Of a stretch of DNA of 64,000 bases, positions 1-14,620 are shown in pieces; position 1 is the first letter of the stretch, and the number at the start of each line of letters is the position of its first letter. A model generated the notes under the pieces. It had not been told where the DNA came from. It saw nothing but the letters and a program-made list of their open reading frames with translations, and made no database searches. Source of the DNA: Opisthocomus hoazin (Eukaryota > Chordata > Aves > Opisthocomiformes > Opisthocomidae); assembly GCF_030867145.1 (NCBI RefSeq), contig NC_134434.1:1736001-1800000 (forward strand), in the 5' to 3' direction. A program made the translations under genes and the position numbers.

Positions 1-1380
1 GTATTGCACAAAATAAACATCAGTCCAAAGGAGTTTGATACCGAAGTGCAGCCATAAGCATCAGGGCTTCCCAGGGGAAGCGATACCCTCACGCAGACAG
101 CTCTGCCAGAGCGCCCTTACCGAAACCTCACGGCCCTCTTCCCATTAATGCTGCTACAAATCATACACATCTTTTGTGGATGTAATCTGCTGGCTACTGA
201 AGACATTAATTGCTGTGCCACGGTGACAATTCTGAAATGACGGCAAAGCTAACGCAGCAGGCAAGGTGTGGGAACACGGCGTGGCTGCCGTTTGGGTCAG
301 GCAATAAATAGCTTTCTTACAGCTGTTTATTTTATATGTCCAGGAGCAGGGTAAAAGAGCCTGCACTGTGCTCAGTGTTGCTACAACTGCTTATTCCTAG
401 TGCTTTTTATAGTGTCTTGATACAGTGCCATCCAGAGGTACTGGGATATTCAGGATATAACCTCTAACGAGTGACAGAGGGGACCAGGCTCAGCTCAGCA
501 AACGCAAGGGCAGGGCTCCCACCACCTGGGGCTGTGAAACCCCTTAATTAAGGTGAGGAAAATGCCTTGGTGTCACAGCATGTCCTACTCATTTTGCTCG
601 TGTAGAAGCTCTGCTTAATGCTGAAGTGATTAAAGAATAATCTAACTTGATACAGAAGCATCATCCAACAAAAACAAAAGCAGTTTAGATAAAATTGGTT
701 TGAAAATGCTCGTTAATTAAGCTAATGTAAATTTGCATAGGTGTGAGCTTGCTAACACTCTTTTCCCCCTCTTCCTACCTAAATGGGACTAATTATTTCC
801 CTGATTATGATGTAATTGTGTGGCCTTGGGATCATTGATTACAGATGCGCTTCCTCGTCTCGCTGTTTTGCCTGAACCCAAGCAGAGGAGAGGGACGCTC
901 TTCTGGGATGTGCTGCTACTCCGTTTGGCTGCAGTCTTGACCTTAAAAAAAGAGGAAAAGAAAAAAGTGAGTAAGCTGAGCTATTTATAGTCGAGCTAAT
1001 TATTTTGATGTGATATGACAGCAGCGGAGTCTGTTTTCTCTTCACTCAATTAACGGCAATGGAAAAAGCATTCGATACCCTTTTAACAGCATTCACTGGC
1101 TACAGTACAAACCTTTGCTTCACGTTTTAAGAGGCAGGATTTTGCAATACAGCGGGGGGGGGGTGCAGTGCTGCGCTGTGTTTCTGGTGGATGTAGGAGA
1201 AGCTGCGACGCGAGGAGCTGAAAGGGGGTTGCTGTTCTTAAAGTAAAAAATCCACTCTTTGGTGGGAAGGTAGCGTGCAGCCAGTCTATACAAGGCACTA
1301 TGTAAAATCGTGCAGGTTTAAGCTCAGGTGTCTTCTCGGGCGCTTGGTGAACACCAAGGAGTTTGAAGTAGCTAAAGCTT

Positions 1381-1470
1381 TACTATTCACAAATGGGGAA
1401 ACAGAGGCAGAAGCAAGCTAACCTGGCAAAGGTTGCAAAGCAAGAAAATGGCCAGAGAGTGACAATCCTG
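1381..1470 (-). mobile_element. MIR/CORE-SINE-like relic
   Basis: AATGGGGAAACAGAGGCAG followed by AAGGTTGCAAAGCAAG and then AAAATGGCCAGAG follows the order of the MIR antisense consensus (GGGGAAACTGAGGCACAGAG, CAAGGTCACACAGCTAG, AAGTGGCAGAG). It is diverged and has small gaps. Such old SINE relics are rare but expected in bird genomes. Identification is by eye from the consensus. Confidence 0.45.
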
Positions 1471-4400
1471 GTTGGTGATATCCGATCCATCCACGCTTTT
1501 CACGGCCTCTCACTTGCCGTTGTGCTGCTCCTGGGCACAGATCCTGGGAGCGAGACCTGCTGAGCAGCACACAGAGCGGGGCAGGCGGAGGGGACAGAGG
1601 GGGATGTCTTGGCTGAATTGTTTTGTTGCCCGTTACTGAAGATTCTGCATCAAACCCCCCGCCCTGAACACCATGATGGGTTTTCTAGGTCTCTGGGGAC
1701 GTTGCTAATAGCAGCTATCCCTGGTGTCTCTTTTGGAGACAGACAAGAAGCTAGATTTTTATTCTGTAAAATTTTGGGATTAAAAAAAAGAAGTGGAGTG
1801 GATCCTTATCTTTAACCAAGACAAAACATGTAATCCTAAACTTTTGTGTGTTATTTCTGGTGGAAAAGCACTTTACTGTTAAAGCTCGGGTCTTGCTCCT
1901 CCCCGCAGGCGTATAAAATAGCTTTTCTTCCTTGCTCCTTGCCGCTCTCCGGGTGTTCGGCAGCTTGGCCCTCGCCACGGCCACACAGCTCCTGCCAGAG
2001 GATTTGCCATGTATTCCAGGGCTTTCCTCACTGTTGCAAGGGAGGAAGGAAAAATGCGCGCTCTCTCCTCCTTTGAAGGTTTTGATCGGGTCCCTGAGAT
2101 CCGTGTGCTTCTCGGGTTGCTTTCGGTGACCTTTCAGGCTCTCAGCAAGCAGGTGCTGTTCGTGAAGCCCTTGGGTGACTGCCGCTTTGTTTTCGTATTG
2201 TTTATCTTTTTTAAACATGCGGGTCAGGCAGCTGCAGGTACAGTGCAATATTCATGAGAGGCTCTGATTTATGCAGGCACAAGGCTGTGCAGTGGGATTA
2301 CAGGGTACTGAATGTTATATGCAGTTTTAATTTCTTTTTATGACCAAAGGATACAGCCAGAGTTTCTCAAATATGGAATTTATGAGAGCCTCATTCATGC
2401 GAGTTTTAAAGGGCCCCTGTATCTCTGCCTCGCACAGCCGCCGCGCGGAAGGATGGGGCAAGCAGCCTGCTCACCCTCTGCCAGCTAACAAAAGTATATA
2501 GGTATATATAAAAACAGGGCTGGGGCGATTAGTTTGACACCCAAATGGCCTCTGCAAGTAAAGTCGAGACACTGCTGCAGTATGAACGCAGGCCCAGCCC
2601 TTCCCGAGCGAGGCACCTAACGCAGAGGCACAGAGAAACTCTGCAATATTTAGACTCGAAAAATCTTCCGCGCAGGGACCCTGTGCAGTGCTGAGGGTTC
2701 ACTTCAGGGCTTCTAAAACGCGTTGCAGTGCAAACTAAATGACAGAGGGTATCTGTGGCAAGTCCAGGTCCTCCTAACTTCCACTCCTGTGCTCCACACT
2801 GCCGCAGCTCGCTCCTGTTCTGACTTCATTTTGCACTTGGTGCCTGACCTGCAAGTCCTTTCTCCCGAAAAGGAGCCTCTCTGCTCGCGGGAGGAGCGGG
2901 GTTTGTGTGCCTGGGGGCTCACCGGCCACCGCCGTCCAGCTGGAATTTGCATTGCAGATTATGAAACAGCCTGGCGTAAAATTCAGGGTATTAAATGCAA
3001 TAGTATGGCCTTGCAACACAGCGTGCGTGTCTGATGCGGGGAGTTATCCAGCCCTCTCCTGCTTCAAGGGCTACATGTCGAATTACATGCGCTCGTATCC
3101 CACACGGCTGTTCTGGGGAGAGAGATGATTCTTTGGAAAGTCACCAAAGTTTTCGTAGTGGAACTGGAACCACCGGTATGTTCAGAAACCTGATAGCAGG
3201 TTCCTAGTGGGACGTGGCCCCTAACCGTTGGTTTAAAACACGGAGCCTGGCCAGTTTGTGACTGTCTCCAGTTCCAGAGTCCCTGGGGGAGGACGAAGGG
3301 GACCTGCTCCAGACTCCATAAGCACACTGAGAAGTCATGTGGAAGCCTGACATCTCAGAACAAGGCTTGTGACATGCTTGGTGCTGCAGGATGGGCAACG
3401 CGTGGTCCTGCCAGTGAGCCCCAAGTCCTCATCTCCCAGACACTGCAGTTGCAAACACCTCTGAGTCCACCCTGGACAAGCGGAAAAAGCCTTACCCGTC
3501 CGTCTCCTGCAGCTAGCGTCTTCAGCTTCTATTTCTGCAGAAGGGGAGCTTTCCTTTCCATCTTCCCTCCCTGCAACGCCATCCAGGAAAACAAAAAGGC
3601 ACTGCTAACATCTGCTCTTTTCTCCTCCTACACGCAGGCTCTTTCTCGGCTCTCTATTAAACCCCTTCCCACACAGAGGCGTAGGCAGGCTTATGTGCAT
3701 CCATCGCAGCGTACAATTTTCCCCGTCCCTTGGGACCAACATTTGCAACGGTGACTGGTGAGGGTTTATTTTTGTTCTTCACTAAGCCTTTGGTTAACGG
3801 GCTTCTCGGTCTCCAACCGCACCTACTCCTGCAGCGACCAGCCCGTCCACCGTGTAATGGCAGGGCTGACATGGAGGCTCATGGAGGCACTGCGAGGGGG
3901 TGGAAATGGCTGCAGCAACGTATGTAGAAATCTCCCATTGCTAAGCTACGCTCAGGTGCATTTACTTCTACCAAGAGAGGTTACTAAGGAAACAAGGAGC
4001 TGATTTCTGGAAAAAAAAGTAGACATTTCTAATGAGCAACAAAAGCTATGCGTGTCCTCCAACTTTGATGTGCCACGATCTGTACTTTGGTGTCCAGTAA
4101 TTGAAGAGGGACTGATTTTGGACCCTGCCATCGCTCTCTTGTCCCAGCCCTGTCCCTGGGGCCCACGGCTGTGGCAGGGTGCCGAGCCTTCACCAGAAAA
4201 CGCACGAGCTCTGAGTCACTCCTCCTTCTGGCAAGGGAAACAGGAGAATCCATCTGGGCTTGTTCCATCCTGAAAATCTTGCCATGTTTTGCAATTTGCA
4301 CAATTTTCTCCTCCGATCGGAACGGGTTGGCTCTTCCCGAAGCTGGCACGACTTTTTGCTGCAACAAGAAAAATCCCCATCAAAATAAATTTTGCAGAAA

Positions 4401-7400
4401 AGTTTAATCCGAGAGGCTCAAAGCCAAACAATGCCGGTCGCTGCGTGGAAAGCTCTGCAGAAGGGTGCCCAGCGTGTCCCCACAGCCCAGCCAAGGCCAG
4501 CTCTCAGTTTGTCTGCGCATTGCATCCCAGTTGAGGCTGTTACGGGGCGAAGGTTGCGCTGTCAACGTGACAAGAGGAGAGCAGGAGATTGCCCGGAGGG
4601 TACAAAGCAAAGGAGCAGGTTTGAAGGCCGTGGCAGAGGTCGGGCTCGCCGCGCCGGTCTCTGCTGGCGAGGCTCGGCGGCAGGGTTTGCAGTGCTGGGG
4701 CTCGGGTTGTGCAGACAGGACGGGCGGCAGCGGGCCTCCCGCCCACCCGAGGCTCGCCGGTCAATGGCAACGAGAGATTTACCGTAGCAGAAACAGCAAT
4801 TATCCTCAGAAATGCAGCAAGGTGATTAATTGCACCACGAGGCATTAATAGATACATCAAGAGTACCTAACTCATAACATCAAAACAGAAAGGGGTTTAA
4901 GATACAGCGTTACTCTGTAAGGGGAAAAATAAATTTTCCAAGTTAAGAAGTCAGATCCAAACACCTAAAACAATTCAGAAAATGCTGTAAAAGAAACATA
5001 AACAGGAGCAAGATCATTAAGAAGGAGCATTTCAAAAGGAGTTATAATCCCCAACTGTAGTTCTCCAGTATAGAGTCAGAGAAAAGGAATTGTTTTTTTT
5101 TTCCCCGAGTCGTGTGTTCATTCTGGGGCGATGTGACACAATTGTGTATTTTCCCACCATTCAGAAAGTCTAATTCCCCAAGTTATCACAAGGACCACTC
5201 GCTCATTAAAACAAATCTTAAAAAAAGTCTAAGCTCGCTAACCTGACGTGTTTTGCAGTATGATTAACTTGCTGGCTTCCAGAGTACTTAATTCAAACAA
5301 AGAAAAAGTTCAGAGAGAATGGGTCAGTTTATCTTAGTATGTAATTTTTTCCTGTGAACACAGAAAAATACAAATAACAGTTTCTGTTGGCTTTGATGGA
5401 TTTACAATACTGTTAGATTACAACCAGACCATCCTGAAGACACGCTTCTTTTAGACTTTGCTATCAAGCAATTTAAAACCCCAACACATTAAATCCAGAA
5501 GAAAGGAAAGGAAAAGATTGTTGTTCTTCCACTTTCGCTATTCTTGCTAACGCTTGTGTGCAAATGGCAGTGGGGGTAGGAGAAAAAGAAAAAAAGAGGT
5601 GTTTGTAGCAACACGTTCCTTGTGCAGCAGGACAGGGCAGTGTGGGTTTCTTTTTGACATGAGAGGGTCTGTGTTCTGCCTGGCAGTGCCAAATGCTGCA
5701 TGCCCAGCTGCCGTGGTTTCTACTGACGCAGGAGATGTGTGTGAAGCAGCTCAGGGTCTGCCAGAGGGCTCGGTGCTTTTCCTACGGGCAACGACAGCCT
5801 CTACCCGAGCCCTGAAATGCTGCTCCCATCCGGCTGGATACGAAGGACGGATCCAGAGCTGAAGTCCGCGAAACGTCCCCGGGGCAGCTGCAACTCTCGC
5901 CCTTGCAGAACAAACTGCCTTTCCACAACTATATTTATCCACAGGGTTGCACAGCTTCAGGGCTGCTCCACACACGGCGTTCCAAGGAGGTCCCCGGGGG
6001 TGCGATGTGGTTCCCCCCTTCGGGAAACGCAGAGGGGCCCGTGCCGCACCGGCTGCTGGGCTTCTCCTCGCCGCCGCTTCAGGGCGGGTTAGCGGCGGTG
6101 GCAGCGGGGACGAAAGGAAAAATAAAGGAAGTTCTTTGTTAGGAAGTGTCATAGCTTGCTTCAGTATCCTATATATTGCTTTTCGGAAGTGTTTTTAAAT
6201 TACCTGAATTGCAGTGGCACAGTATTTCCGGCAGTCACAGCCCGAGCGGGGATATCAGTATTTTGCAGCTTTTAATAAGAATGAAAAATCCCCAAAGTAA
6301 GGTTTGCACTGAATAGCGCTGAGATTTTTGGTTTTTTGGTGCTTTTTTTGATGTTATGGTGCTGTTTCAAGAATGTCACAGTTGAGCCAGCGAGCACGGT
6401 CACAACTTCCAATTCAGCAGCTCCTTCGCTGTTTATCTGAGGGGAAGAAAAAGTGAAAATATTTTCCTGAATAGCCCTGCGTGACACCCGATCTCTGGGC
6501 AGGTATCCGTGTGCTGACCTCCGCTTTGGCACCAGCACAACCACCCCGCCGGACATGCCAGACCTCCCTGGTTCACGGGGTGGCCAGGATGAGAAGCGAT
6601 GGGAATATCCTGGGGGAGAGCTGGGATTCCCTCTGAGATCCCACCGAGCGGCCTCACTGCTCCCAGTGACTCCGAGCTCGCAGAGCACAGCACCGGCCCG
6701 CTCGGCTCCCGATGGCTGTTCGTGACCCGGCAGCACTCGGTGTTACCAAGGCTGAAGTTTGTCAGTTATAGAGAAATTAAGAGCCCCGTGAAGAAGAGCT
6801 TGTGCCTAAAACACAACCGGAGTTTGCCCAGGTCCAGCGGACGTCTCTTGCCCGAAGCGGTGGCCAAAACACCGCACAGCTTCGCTCTCAAACTGACAGT
6901 GATGAAGAGTTGCAAAATACCTGGTTTTGAAATGTAGTTGTCCAGGAAACACTGAGTAACCCAGGCTTCACCTGAACACTCCGGTTTCTTAGATAGGCAC
7001 AGCCCTAAAGCCCTGGCTGTGAAGAAACATCACCTGAAATGTACGGTGTGCTTAGACCATTCGATTAAAAACTAAAAAATTGGCATGTATTATTCCTTCA
7101 ATGAGGAATTATTGCTTGAATGCAGAATTCCAATGAGGGAGGAGAATTTCTGCTGCCCTTTCAACTTTTGGAAGTTGTTTTATATGTATATAAATATAAA
7201 TACTAAAAAAAAAAAATTGTCCTTGGGCATTGACAGTGCTGAAAGAAGAATTTTAAAACTAAAGCAAAGCTTTTAAGCCTACAGGAACTGCTGGCAGGGA
7301 GAAAACGCTGCCGTCTGCTCCTGTCTTCCAGGTGAGGGTTGGAACGGCAGCCCCACCGAACGGCAGACGCGCGCCCGCCCTGCCCAGCCGCAGCCATTCC

Positions 7401-10400
7401 CGTGCTCGGGTCGGCACCGTGCAACGCGAGTTACGCCTTCGCCTGGGTCTGAAGGCACAAACCCAGAAGCCCATGAACTTTTCAAGGCCAGCTTTTGGAT
7501 ATTTCAGTTTTGCACGTACTCAAAAGCTTGTTACCTAGTGCTTTTTATCGGGTTGGGATGCTGGAGGGACGATGGCCGGTGGGTTTCCCAGAGCCCTGGT
7601 GCTGAAGGCCACATCCTGTACGGAAAGGGTGGCTGGACGATGGGTCTTGGATCCCAGAGGCTTTTCAGTGAGACACCACCATGGCTTCAAAGCTGGATTT
7701 TCCTGCAGTGGCATATGTGAAAATGCACTCAAGCGTTCTGCTCTGCTACTCGTAGAGCTGACCAGGGCTGCTGGCAAGTGACAACTACGAATCCTGGGAG
7801 CACTGAAGTGGCAGCACAGGACTCCTTCTGCGAAACCTTGTACTGCCCGGAGCGTTTGTGGGAGCTGGGAATCTTCAAGCCAACGCTGGGAAACACTGGC
7901 ATTGAGCAAATCTGAAAGTTTGCATTTCTCCAAGCTTCTGGGCAAATAAATCAATATGGATTTCTGCCACGCCAGCAACAGGACAGAAATGCACCATGCA
8001 GTTTAGAAGAACCAATGGTAACCTTGTTTGGTTTTTTTAAAAGCCTTGACATATTTACAACAAATTGCCTGAGAAGAAATTATGTGTTATTCGCTTTCAT
8101 TGTTGTTCTGATAAAGTTTCAAAATCAAATTTTGAGGAAAACGCCTGGTGGTAGACACTTTATGACAAGGAAAAAAACCAGATCAGCTGTGCTAGCACTT
8201 GAGATTTATTTGGGCAATTATAGCTAATAGGAAATGCAAGTCTCCTAAAGAAATCGCATTTTCTTCTTCAGCTGCCGAGGAACGCTGCATGGACCGTAGG
8301 TGCCACCGAGGCCGTGTGCGTGCTCGGGCAGCTGTTTGGCCGGGGTTGGTCTTTCGGGGTGCTGCTTTCCCGGGGTGCCTCGGGCGCGCGGAGGCTCAGC
8401 AGCGGCATTTGAGGCTCGGACCACTGCGGGAACAGCCACGTGTCCTTCTGGTTCGGGTCACTGAGTTTATGCATCCAAGCTCCAAATCAGCCCAAGTTGA
8501 CTTGAAACGCTGCCAGCCTGGCCTAAGATTTGAAAGTCAAAGTCTAACCAGGAAATCTCCTCTTGATGAAAGTCTGGGGCGGGGAGAGGGCATGATCTGT
8601 GTGTTATGTGCATGTCAAGAATTTCATCTGCAGTAAGCTTAGCCTTCAAAAGACCCATAAAAAAAAAGTCAAGGTTTGCAAAGCACAGCACTTCATGTAA
8701 ATTCTACCTAACTTTACTCTTTTGTATGAAGACCTCTGAGAGCGTGCTAACCCCGTTTATTAAATATTTTCCATGCTGGTTAAAACCCTCCTGTACACCC
8801 CATCTCCGGGCAAACCACCCCAGTAGCGCTGAAGCTGAATCCGATGGAGCCGTGCTCACCTGGGGATCCCCCGCTTTGGGGGGGGACATGGTCCCTATGG
8901 GGGGGTCATCGCCATCACCCCATCCTGGGATGGCAGCCCAAAACCCCCAGGGACACTTGTCTGGGACGGAGGTGTGAATACGATACGTTTGGGTTTGCAC
9001 AGGGTTGGTTTGGCAGGGCTGAGAGATGAAGGTCACCAAGTAAGGGGATCCGGGACTATTTTTACGCGGGGCGCTCGCCGCTGAGAGCAGCAACATTTGA
9101 TCGGGGACCTCTCCCGGCTGGAGCCCCGGGGCGCATCCCCTACCAGCACGCTTCCTCCCACCCTGGTTCGCAGAACCACCCGCTCTTGGGCCGGACCAAA
9201 GGGACGACGCGTGAGGCTGAACCTGCCTGAGCGGGCGGCAGCGTCTGTGGCACGAGTTGGGGGGAATCCATCGCAGATCGGGTCCCTGGAGCGGAAGCAT
9301 CTTTCATGCAAATGCTGAACTAGCGCAAGTCAAAGTTTCTTTTTAAAGCCCACTGCTAGTTCGTGCAGTTTAATGATTTCCTCAGGTGTTGGTTTTTTTT
9401 TAGTTATTTATTCCCATTCACTAAAGGCTCCTGGCTCTCTAACTTTTTTTTAACCATATTTTCTGAGCATTTTTTCCAATTAAATGTTGATGAAAGATGC
9501 TTTGCGTAAGAGGATGGGGCTTTGAGGAGCACTCGGGCCTGATTCAGCAAGAGCACTTAATTATCTTCAGTTTAATTTTACAAAGTAGTTAAGCACATGC
9601 CTAAAGCGCGGTATGTCCTTATGTCCACCTCTGCTCAGCAGAGCATTTAGACACGTGCTTCGCTTTAACCAGAGACAAGGGACTTCTGGCATACGCTTAA
9701 ATACTCCCCAAGCCTTGCAGCTGAGCAGCTCCCTCCTCCCTTTCTAGAACGGGTGGATCTGTCACACTGCTAAAAACATTTCAAACATTCCTTAAAAGCT
9801 CCTATTTCTCATACAAGCAAGAGCAGCTCCTCCCTGACGGCACAGGCTGTCCCACACCGTCCTCCCCAGTTCGGGGCTGGAGGGACCCTCGCCAGGGCAG
9901 GGAGGGAGGGATGCTTCTCGAGTGAGTGAAGCTTTGTGCTTGCACCGGCTGTCGTCTTGCTCTATATTTGGATGTTGTTGCACACGCGGAGGGCAGGTCC
10001 CTGCCCGAAGCCTGTGGGTGTTGCCGAAATACAGATCATAAACGGCTCGTGGGATCCAACGGGAGCTGCTGTGCTGAGCACGCCTGAGCCCTGCGCCCTT
10101 TGCCGGGTGCGCCTGTTGGGGTGGGAGCTCCTACAACACCCCTTCTGTTCTAAGGCTTTAGCGTGTCGGTGTGCTTAAGACTAAACCTCACTGGAGGGAA
10201 AGCTCAGACTGGAGATGTTCTGGGTAGAGTTTGGCAGTTTGTCAACATAGTCAGCAGAGATGGTCTGAAGCTGAGTCCAGCAAAACCAGGCAGGCTGGGA
10301 TCAGCGGGGCTTCCCCGGAGATCACCCATTCGGTTCCTGGGCATCTCCTGTGCTGAGTTTCTCTGACACGTGCAAGGCTGGCAGCAGTTGGACTCTCAAA

Positions 10401-11833
10401 TCAAATTATCCTGGAAAGCAGAAAGGCGCAAAGCCCTGGCTGAGCCAGAAATCGGTATTTTCTGGGATTCAGCAACAGCCTTAAATCACAGCTTCTGCAA
10501 CCCAAAATCGGAAAAAATGCCATTCACATTTTTAATCCCGAGTTGCACCGTGATGTGGCCATTCGATAGCTGCCAGAAACGCCGCGCTGGTGGCCAGAGG
10601 GGGTGACACCATCCCGTGCGTTGGTAGCTGGTGCATGAGACACCATCACCCATGCGAGCAAGCGCTCATCAGCCATGGGAAAATGTAGACTTTCTTTCTG
10701 TATTTAAAATAAAAAGATCTCTTTGGTAACAGTTCACCCAACATCAATGGCACCAGGCATCGTCCTGGCCATCTGCTCCCGTGCCACAGCATTGAGCTTG
10801 TGTGGGGTACAGGTGAGCATCGTGGGTGCTGGCTTCTGTCCTGTGCTTGGAAACCAAGGGATGATGAAACACAACAGTTGCAGTAGTGCTTTGGGTTCAT
10901 TTGCTGGTGCTTTGGGTAAAACGCTACGTTTTCCAGCATAAGGAGTCTCCTCATGCCCTGAAAGAAAACCGGCTGTGGATGCCGTAGTTGTAGCACCAAC
11001 TGAAGGGCTGGGGATTAGGAAAGAAGAGCAAACGGCTAAAAGAATCCGTGCCGGTTTTCAGATGAGGAGGGTCCAAGTACTGCAAGAAAGATCAGACCTG
11101 TTCCCAGCTGTCCAGCTCGCCCTCAGGATGGGACAAAGCAACAGTCTGGAGCCAAAGAGCTCGCCAGTTTTCTGGACTGGGGACCCTGCCCTGGTTGCTG
11201 AAGGCGCAGCTCCCTCCTCGCCCGTCTCGTCCCCTCTTGTTTGCCTTGGCTGCGCGCTCCATCAGTACAGACTCCCTGCTTTCTTTTGGCCGAGGCATGG
11301 GGGACATTTAACAAATCACATGTTTTTTCAGAACATATTCCTTCTCTGCAAAGCTCTTGGCTATTCCTATCTTTTCTAAAAGTCTTTAAAAAAAAAAAAA
11401 AGTTGTTTGTGGTGCTAACGGTATGGAATGAGCTGAAGCTTTATGCCATTTTTAGCGCTCTTGGAACAGAGAGAATTGAAGGAACTGAAAATATATGCTT
11501 AATCGCCCCCAGGAAAGACTGCCATAATATTTTGGGTTGCATAAGCAAACTAAATTGGAAATCTGGAATCTATTCAAGACCTTTTGATCAGGGAGCTTTG
11601 CAAGTGCAGAAAAGTAAAAACACAGACAGATGGGGATTAGAGTTGAGCATCAGGAGAATAATTTCCTCTTTTAATTTCAGTTCCGCCAACATATAAAAAG
11701 CATTAACAATCCGGTTACGTAACGTGCGTCAGAGCCCAGCTCTACGGCGCAGCAATGCTCGGTGTAATTAAGCCATTACACAGCCTGTGTTTGCTGCGTG
11801 GAGGTAGGAGCCGCTTTGCACAAGCAAATGACA

Positions 11834-11846
11834 CCCCCCCCCCCCC
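11834..11846. repeat. C13 homopolymer
   Basis: Thirteen uninterrupted C on the + strand. Likely to vary in length and to be error-prone in sequencing. Confidence 0.9.
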
Positions 11847-14516
11847 TTCCAAAAATCTGGGCAAATGTCCTGGCCGAAATCGGAACCAGTTATCGAGGCT
11901 AATAGGAGCTGCAGGGGGTCTGGGGGAAACTGAAGCCCGCTCCGAGCTGCTGCTGCGTCTACAAAACCCAGCTGACAATCAGCGCAAACCCCAGTCCACC
12001 CTATTTTCTCTATCTTTGTCACTAAATCAGCTTCAGTGGGAGAAGGGAGATTAGGCTGAGGGGCAAGCGGAGATATTTTTGCTGATTGTTTGACTTTGGG
12101 AACAGTAGCCGGCAATATACTTGGTGTTATTCTGGTAGAAGGATCTCCGAGAGAAGGCACTGCAATGTTTGGAGGCTGGCAAGAGCCCCACAGATCTGAG
12201 GCTGCAAAGGCTGGCAGAACAGATGAGATTTCTGCTCTTGTCTGTTTTCCTCTTCTCAGGGGATAATTCTGCATGCAGTGGCTGATGCGGACTGATGGAA
12301 AAAGTACCAAGAGCAGGGTCTGAAAAAGGGCCACTTACATTTCAGGATCAACTAACCGGACACGGCTTCTGAGCAGGTTTTGAAGAGTCTCTGATACCCC
12401 AGAATATCCATATTAAGACCTAATATGGTCTTAATTGCCTACTGGGATCAACTCCCCAGACTGCTGGTGTCTGCAGCCTTTCGATAAAAGCCACTTCTTC
12501 CGGGTAGCTGATTTTTTTTAATTTTTTTTTTTTTGCAAGCAAATTCAACTGCAGTTACTTTTGCTTGAATTTCGGTCTTGTTACTTGAACTTAAGTGGGA
12601 GTAGGACTGAGGTTTCACAGACCTGTTCTGCTTTTCTTCATTTCAATTTATATCGCATATGGGAAGACATCTGTATTTTTGGTGCTGCTTTCTGATACTC
12701 TACACAGGCACGAGCTTAGAGGACCCTCGAGGAAGTCTGGGCAGCGGGAGCAGAGCTGCCCTGGGCATTCTCCTCCCTCCCTGAGAAATCCCAGATTTGT
12801 TGAGACAAACCCTCGGTGCTCTCCCATCACAGCCCTCACTCCGGTCCTTTGCGGGAGGGATGTGGCGAGGAAATCCCGACCTCCTGGCAAACCTGAAACA
12901 GCGTCTGAGGGCAGCCGGTAGCCTCTGCAGACCAGAGCTGCTTGCAGGCTGCTGGTTCAGGCACTGCCCTGGGCTCGGGATTTGGGAATACGCAGTCCCT
13001 TTTCACGCTGAATCGCTGAGCAAGCGTGGAGCCCGGCTGTTCATCAGACCTGGGGACTGTGGTTATTTTTGGACCTCAAGAAGACCACAACAAGAAGTTA
13101 GTCATGTGTGAGCGGTACTCTCCAGGCTCATTTGCCACAATAAATAAATAAAAATAAGACAGAAGCATTAAAAAATGAGTTTTACACATGACTGGCACAT
13201 CATTTCCATTCAAATGGGTTATACCGTAGGTGCACATGAGATCATCGGCTGCTATTTAAGGAGGAAACCTCTACTTACATAAATGTCTGATTATGCAACT
13301 GTCATGGAAACCAGGAATGACAAAGATGTATTAGATTAGCTTGTCCATTCCCTCAGAGCGCAGGATTGTTCCTTGTGGTTTATTTTTTGCTCAAGATTTT
13401 ACGAACTGATCAGTGGCTGCTGGATGCCTAGCTTGAGACGAAATGATTTATAGTAAGAGCTGAGCTGTCACTTTTCTAAAGGTGATTTGCTCTGGAAACT
13501 CAAGAATAGAAGCGCTTAAAGTCACTGGTCGCATCCAACAATCCTCACACCAGCGTTCAGTTCTGCTCCGTGCTTGTATTTTCAGAACACCATTGCTTTC
13601 ATTACTTCAAATACATGCCAGAATCTTAAAGGACATTTTTCTAGTGTTCTGCCTGACCTTTCTTTAATTTTCATCCCCTAACTCTGTTGTCTTTCCAAAT
13701 AATACTCCATTTTCTCTGTTTTTGCACCCTGCCAGCGCGTCCCTTGTTCACTGTTGTTGCTTAACGAAGCTATACAAATTTAGCTCTTCTTAGTCTTTTC
13801 TCATAGGTCAGTCTTTCTAGCCACCCTCATTTTTGCTGCTACGCAGGGAAATCGGTGGGGATTAGTATTTTAATCTTCTTTCTCTGTTTAAAGAAACCCC
13901 AGGAACTGCACACAGTGAATGGTTTTCCTGTGACTTTAAATTAAAATGTTTAAAAATAGATGTCTTTATACATCTTTTTCTCAACTTTCACCTCTATTTC
14001 CTCTCTGTCATTGATTTATCTGTTCTTCTGCCTTATTAAAAAATGGCGCTTTTTTTAAAACAGATTAAACTTCATTTTGTTTCTTAGCATGATGAGCAGG
14101 GTAAAATTGTTATGTCTTGAGCTACACCGTTTAGTCTCAGCCATGCTAATTCTGCAGAATTAACCTGAACTGGTTTTGAAGCAAACTCTCTGGGTTGTCT
14201 GGTCCCACCAGACTTGGGATTGGGGGGGGATACATAACGGGTAGGAAGACTAAAAGATTAATGCTGCCAGTGGTATTTACCCTCATTTGTGTAAATTGGT
14301 TCCTCTTTTCTTGTATTTTCTGCTGGCTCACAATGTTTTTGGTTGCTGTTATTTTCCCTGAAGTTGGTCTCTTTGCGCTCTCTTAATCCCAATGGTTGCT
14401 GAACTCTTTTGCTCTCCCCATGTCCCATCCAGATGCTGATATATAACTGCAGGATGCCCCTCTGGTTCTTAAGACCTGTTTAGGGTTTTAAACAGTAAAT
14501 GCTTTTTATCCGTAGC

Positions 14517-14620
14517 TGGACTTTACCCAGGGTCACAGAGCAAATTAAGGTTAGGCTTCACCAGATCCCAGCAAGGAAAGAGACTGCAGAGCTGGGGCTT
14601 CTCCTCTGGCAGGAGGTCCC
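14517..14620 (-). mobile_element. MIR-like relic, core part
   Basis: GGACTTTACCCAGGGTCACAGAGCAAATTA resembles the MIR antisense core (GACTTGCCCAAGGTCACACAGCTAG), and GCAGAGCTGGGGCTT about 45 bp on resembles the GCAGAGCCGGGATT segment. It is highly diverged. Confidence 0.4.

Noticed and set aside
12-17. AATAAA at the very start of the window as the 3' end of an upstream gene
   Set aside because: A lone hexamer without a recognisable 3'UTR or coding exon before it is not enough.
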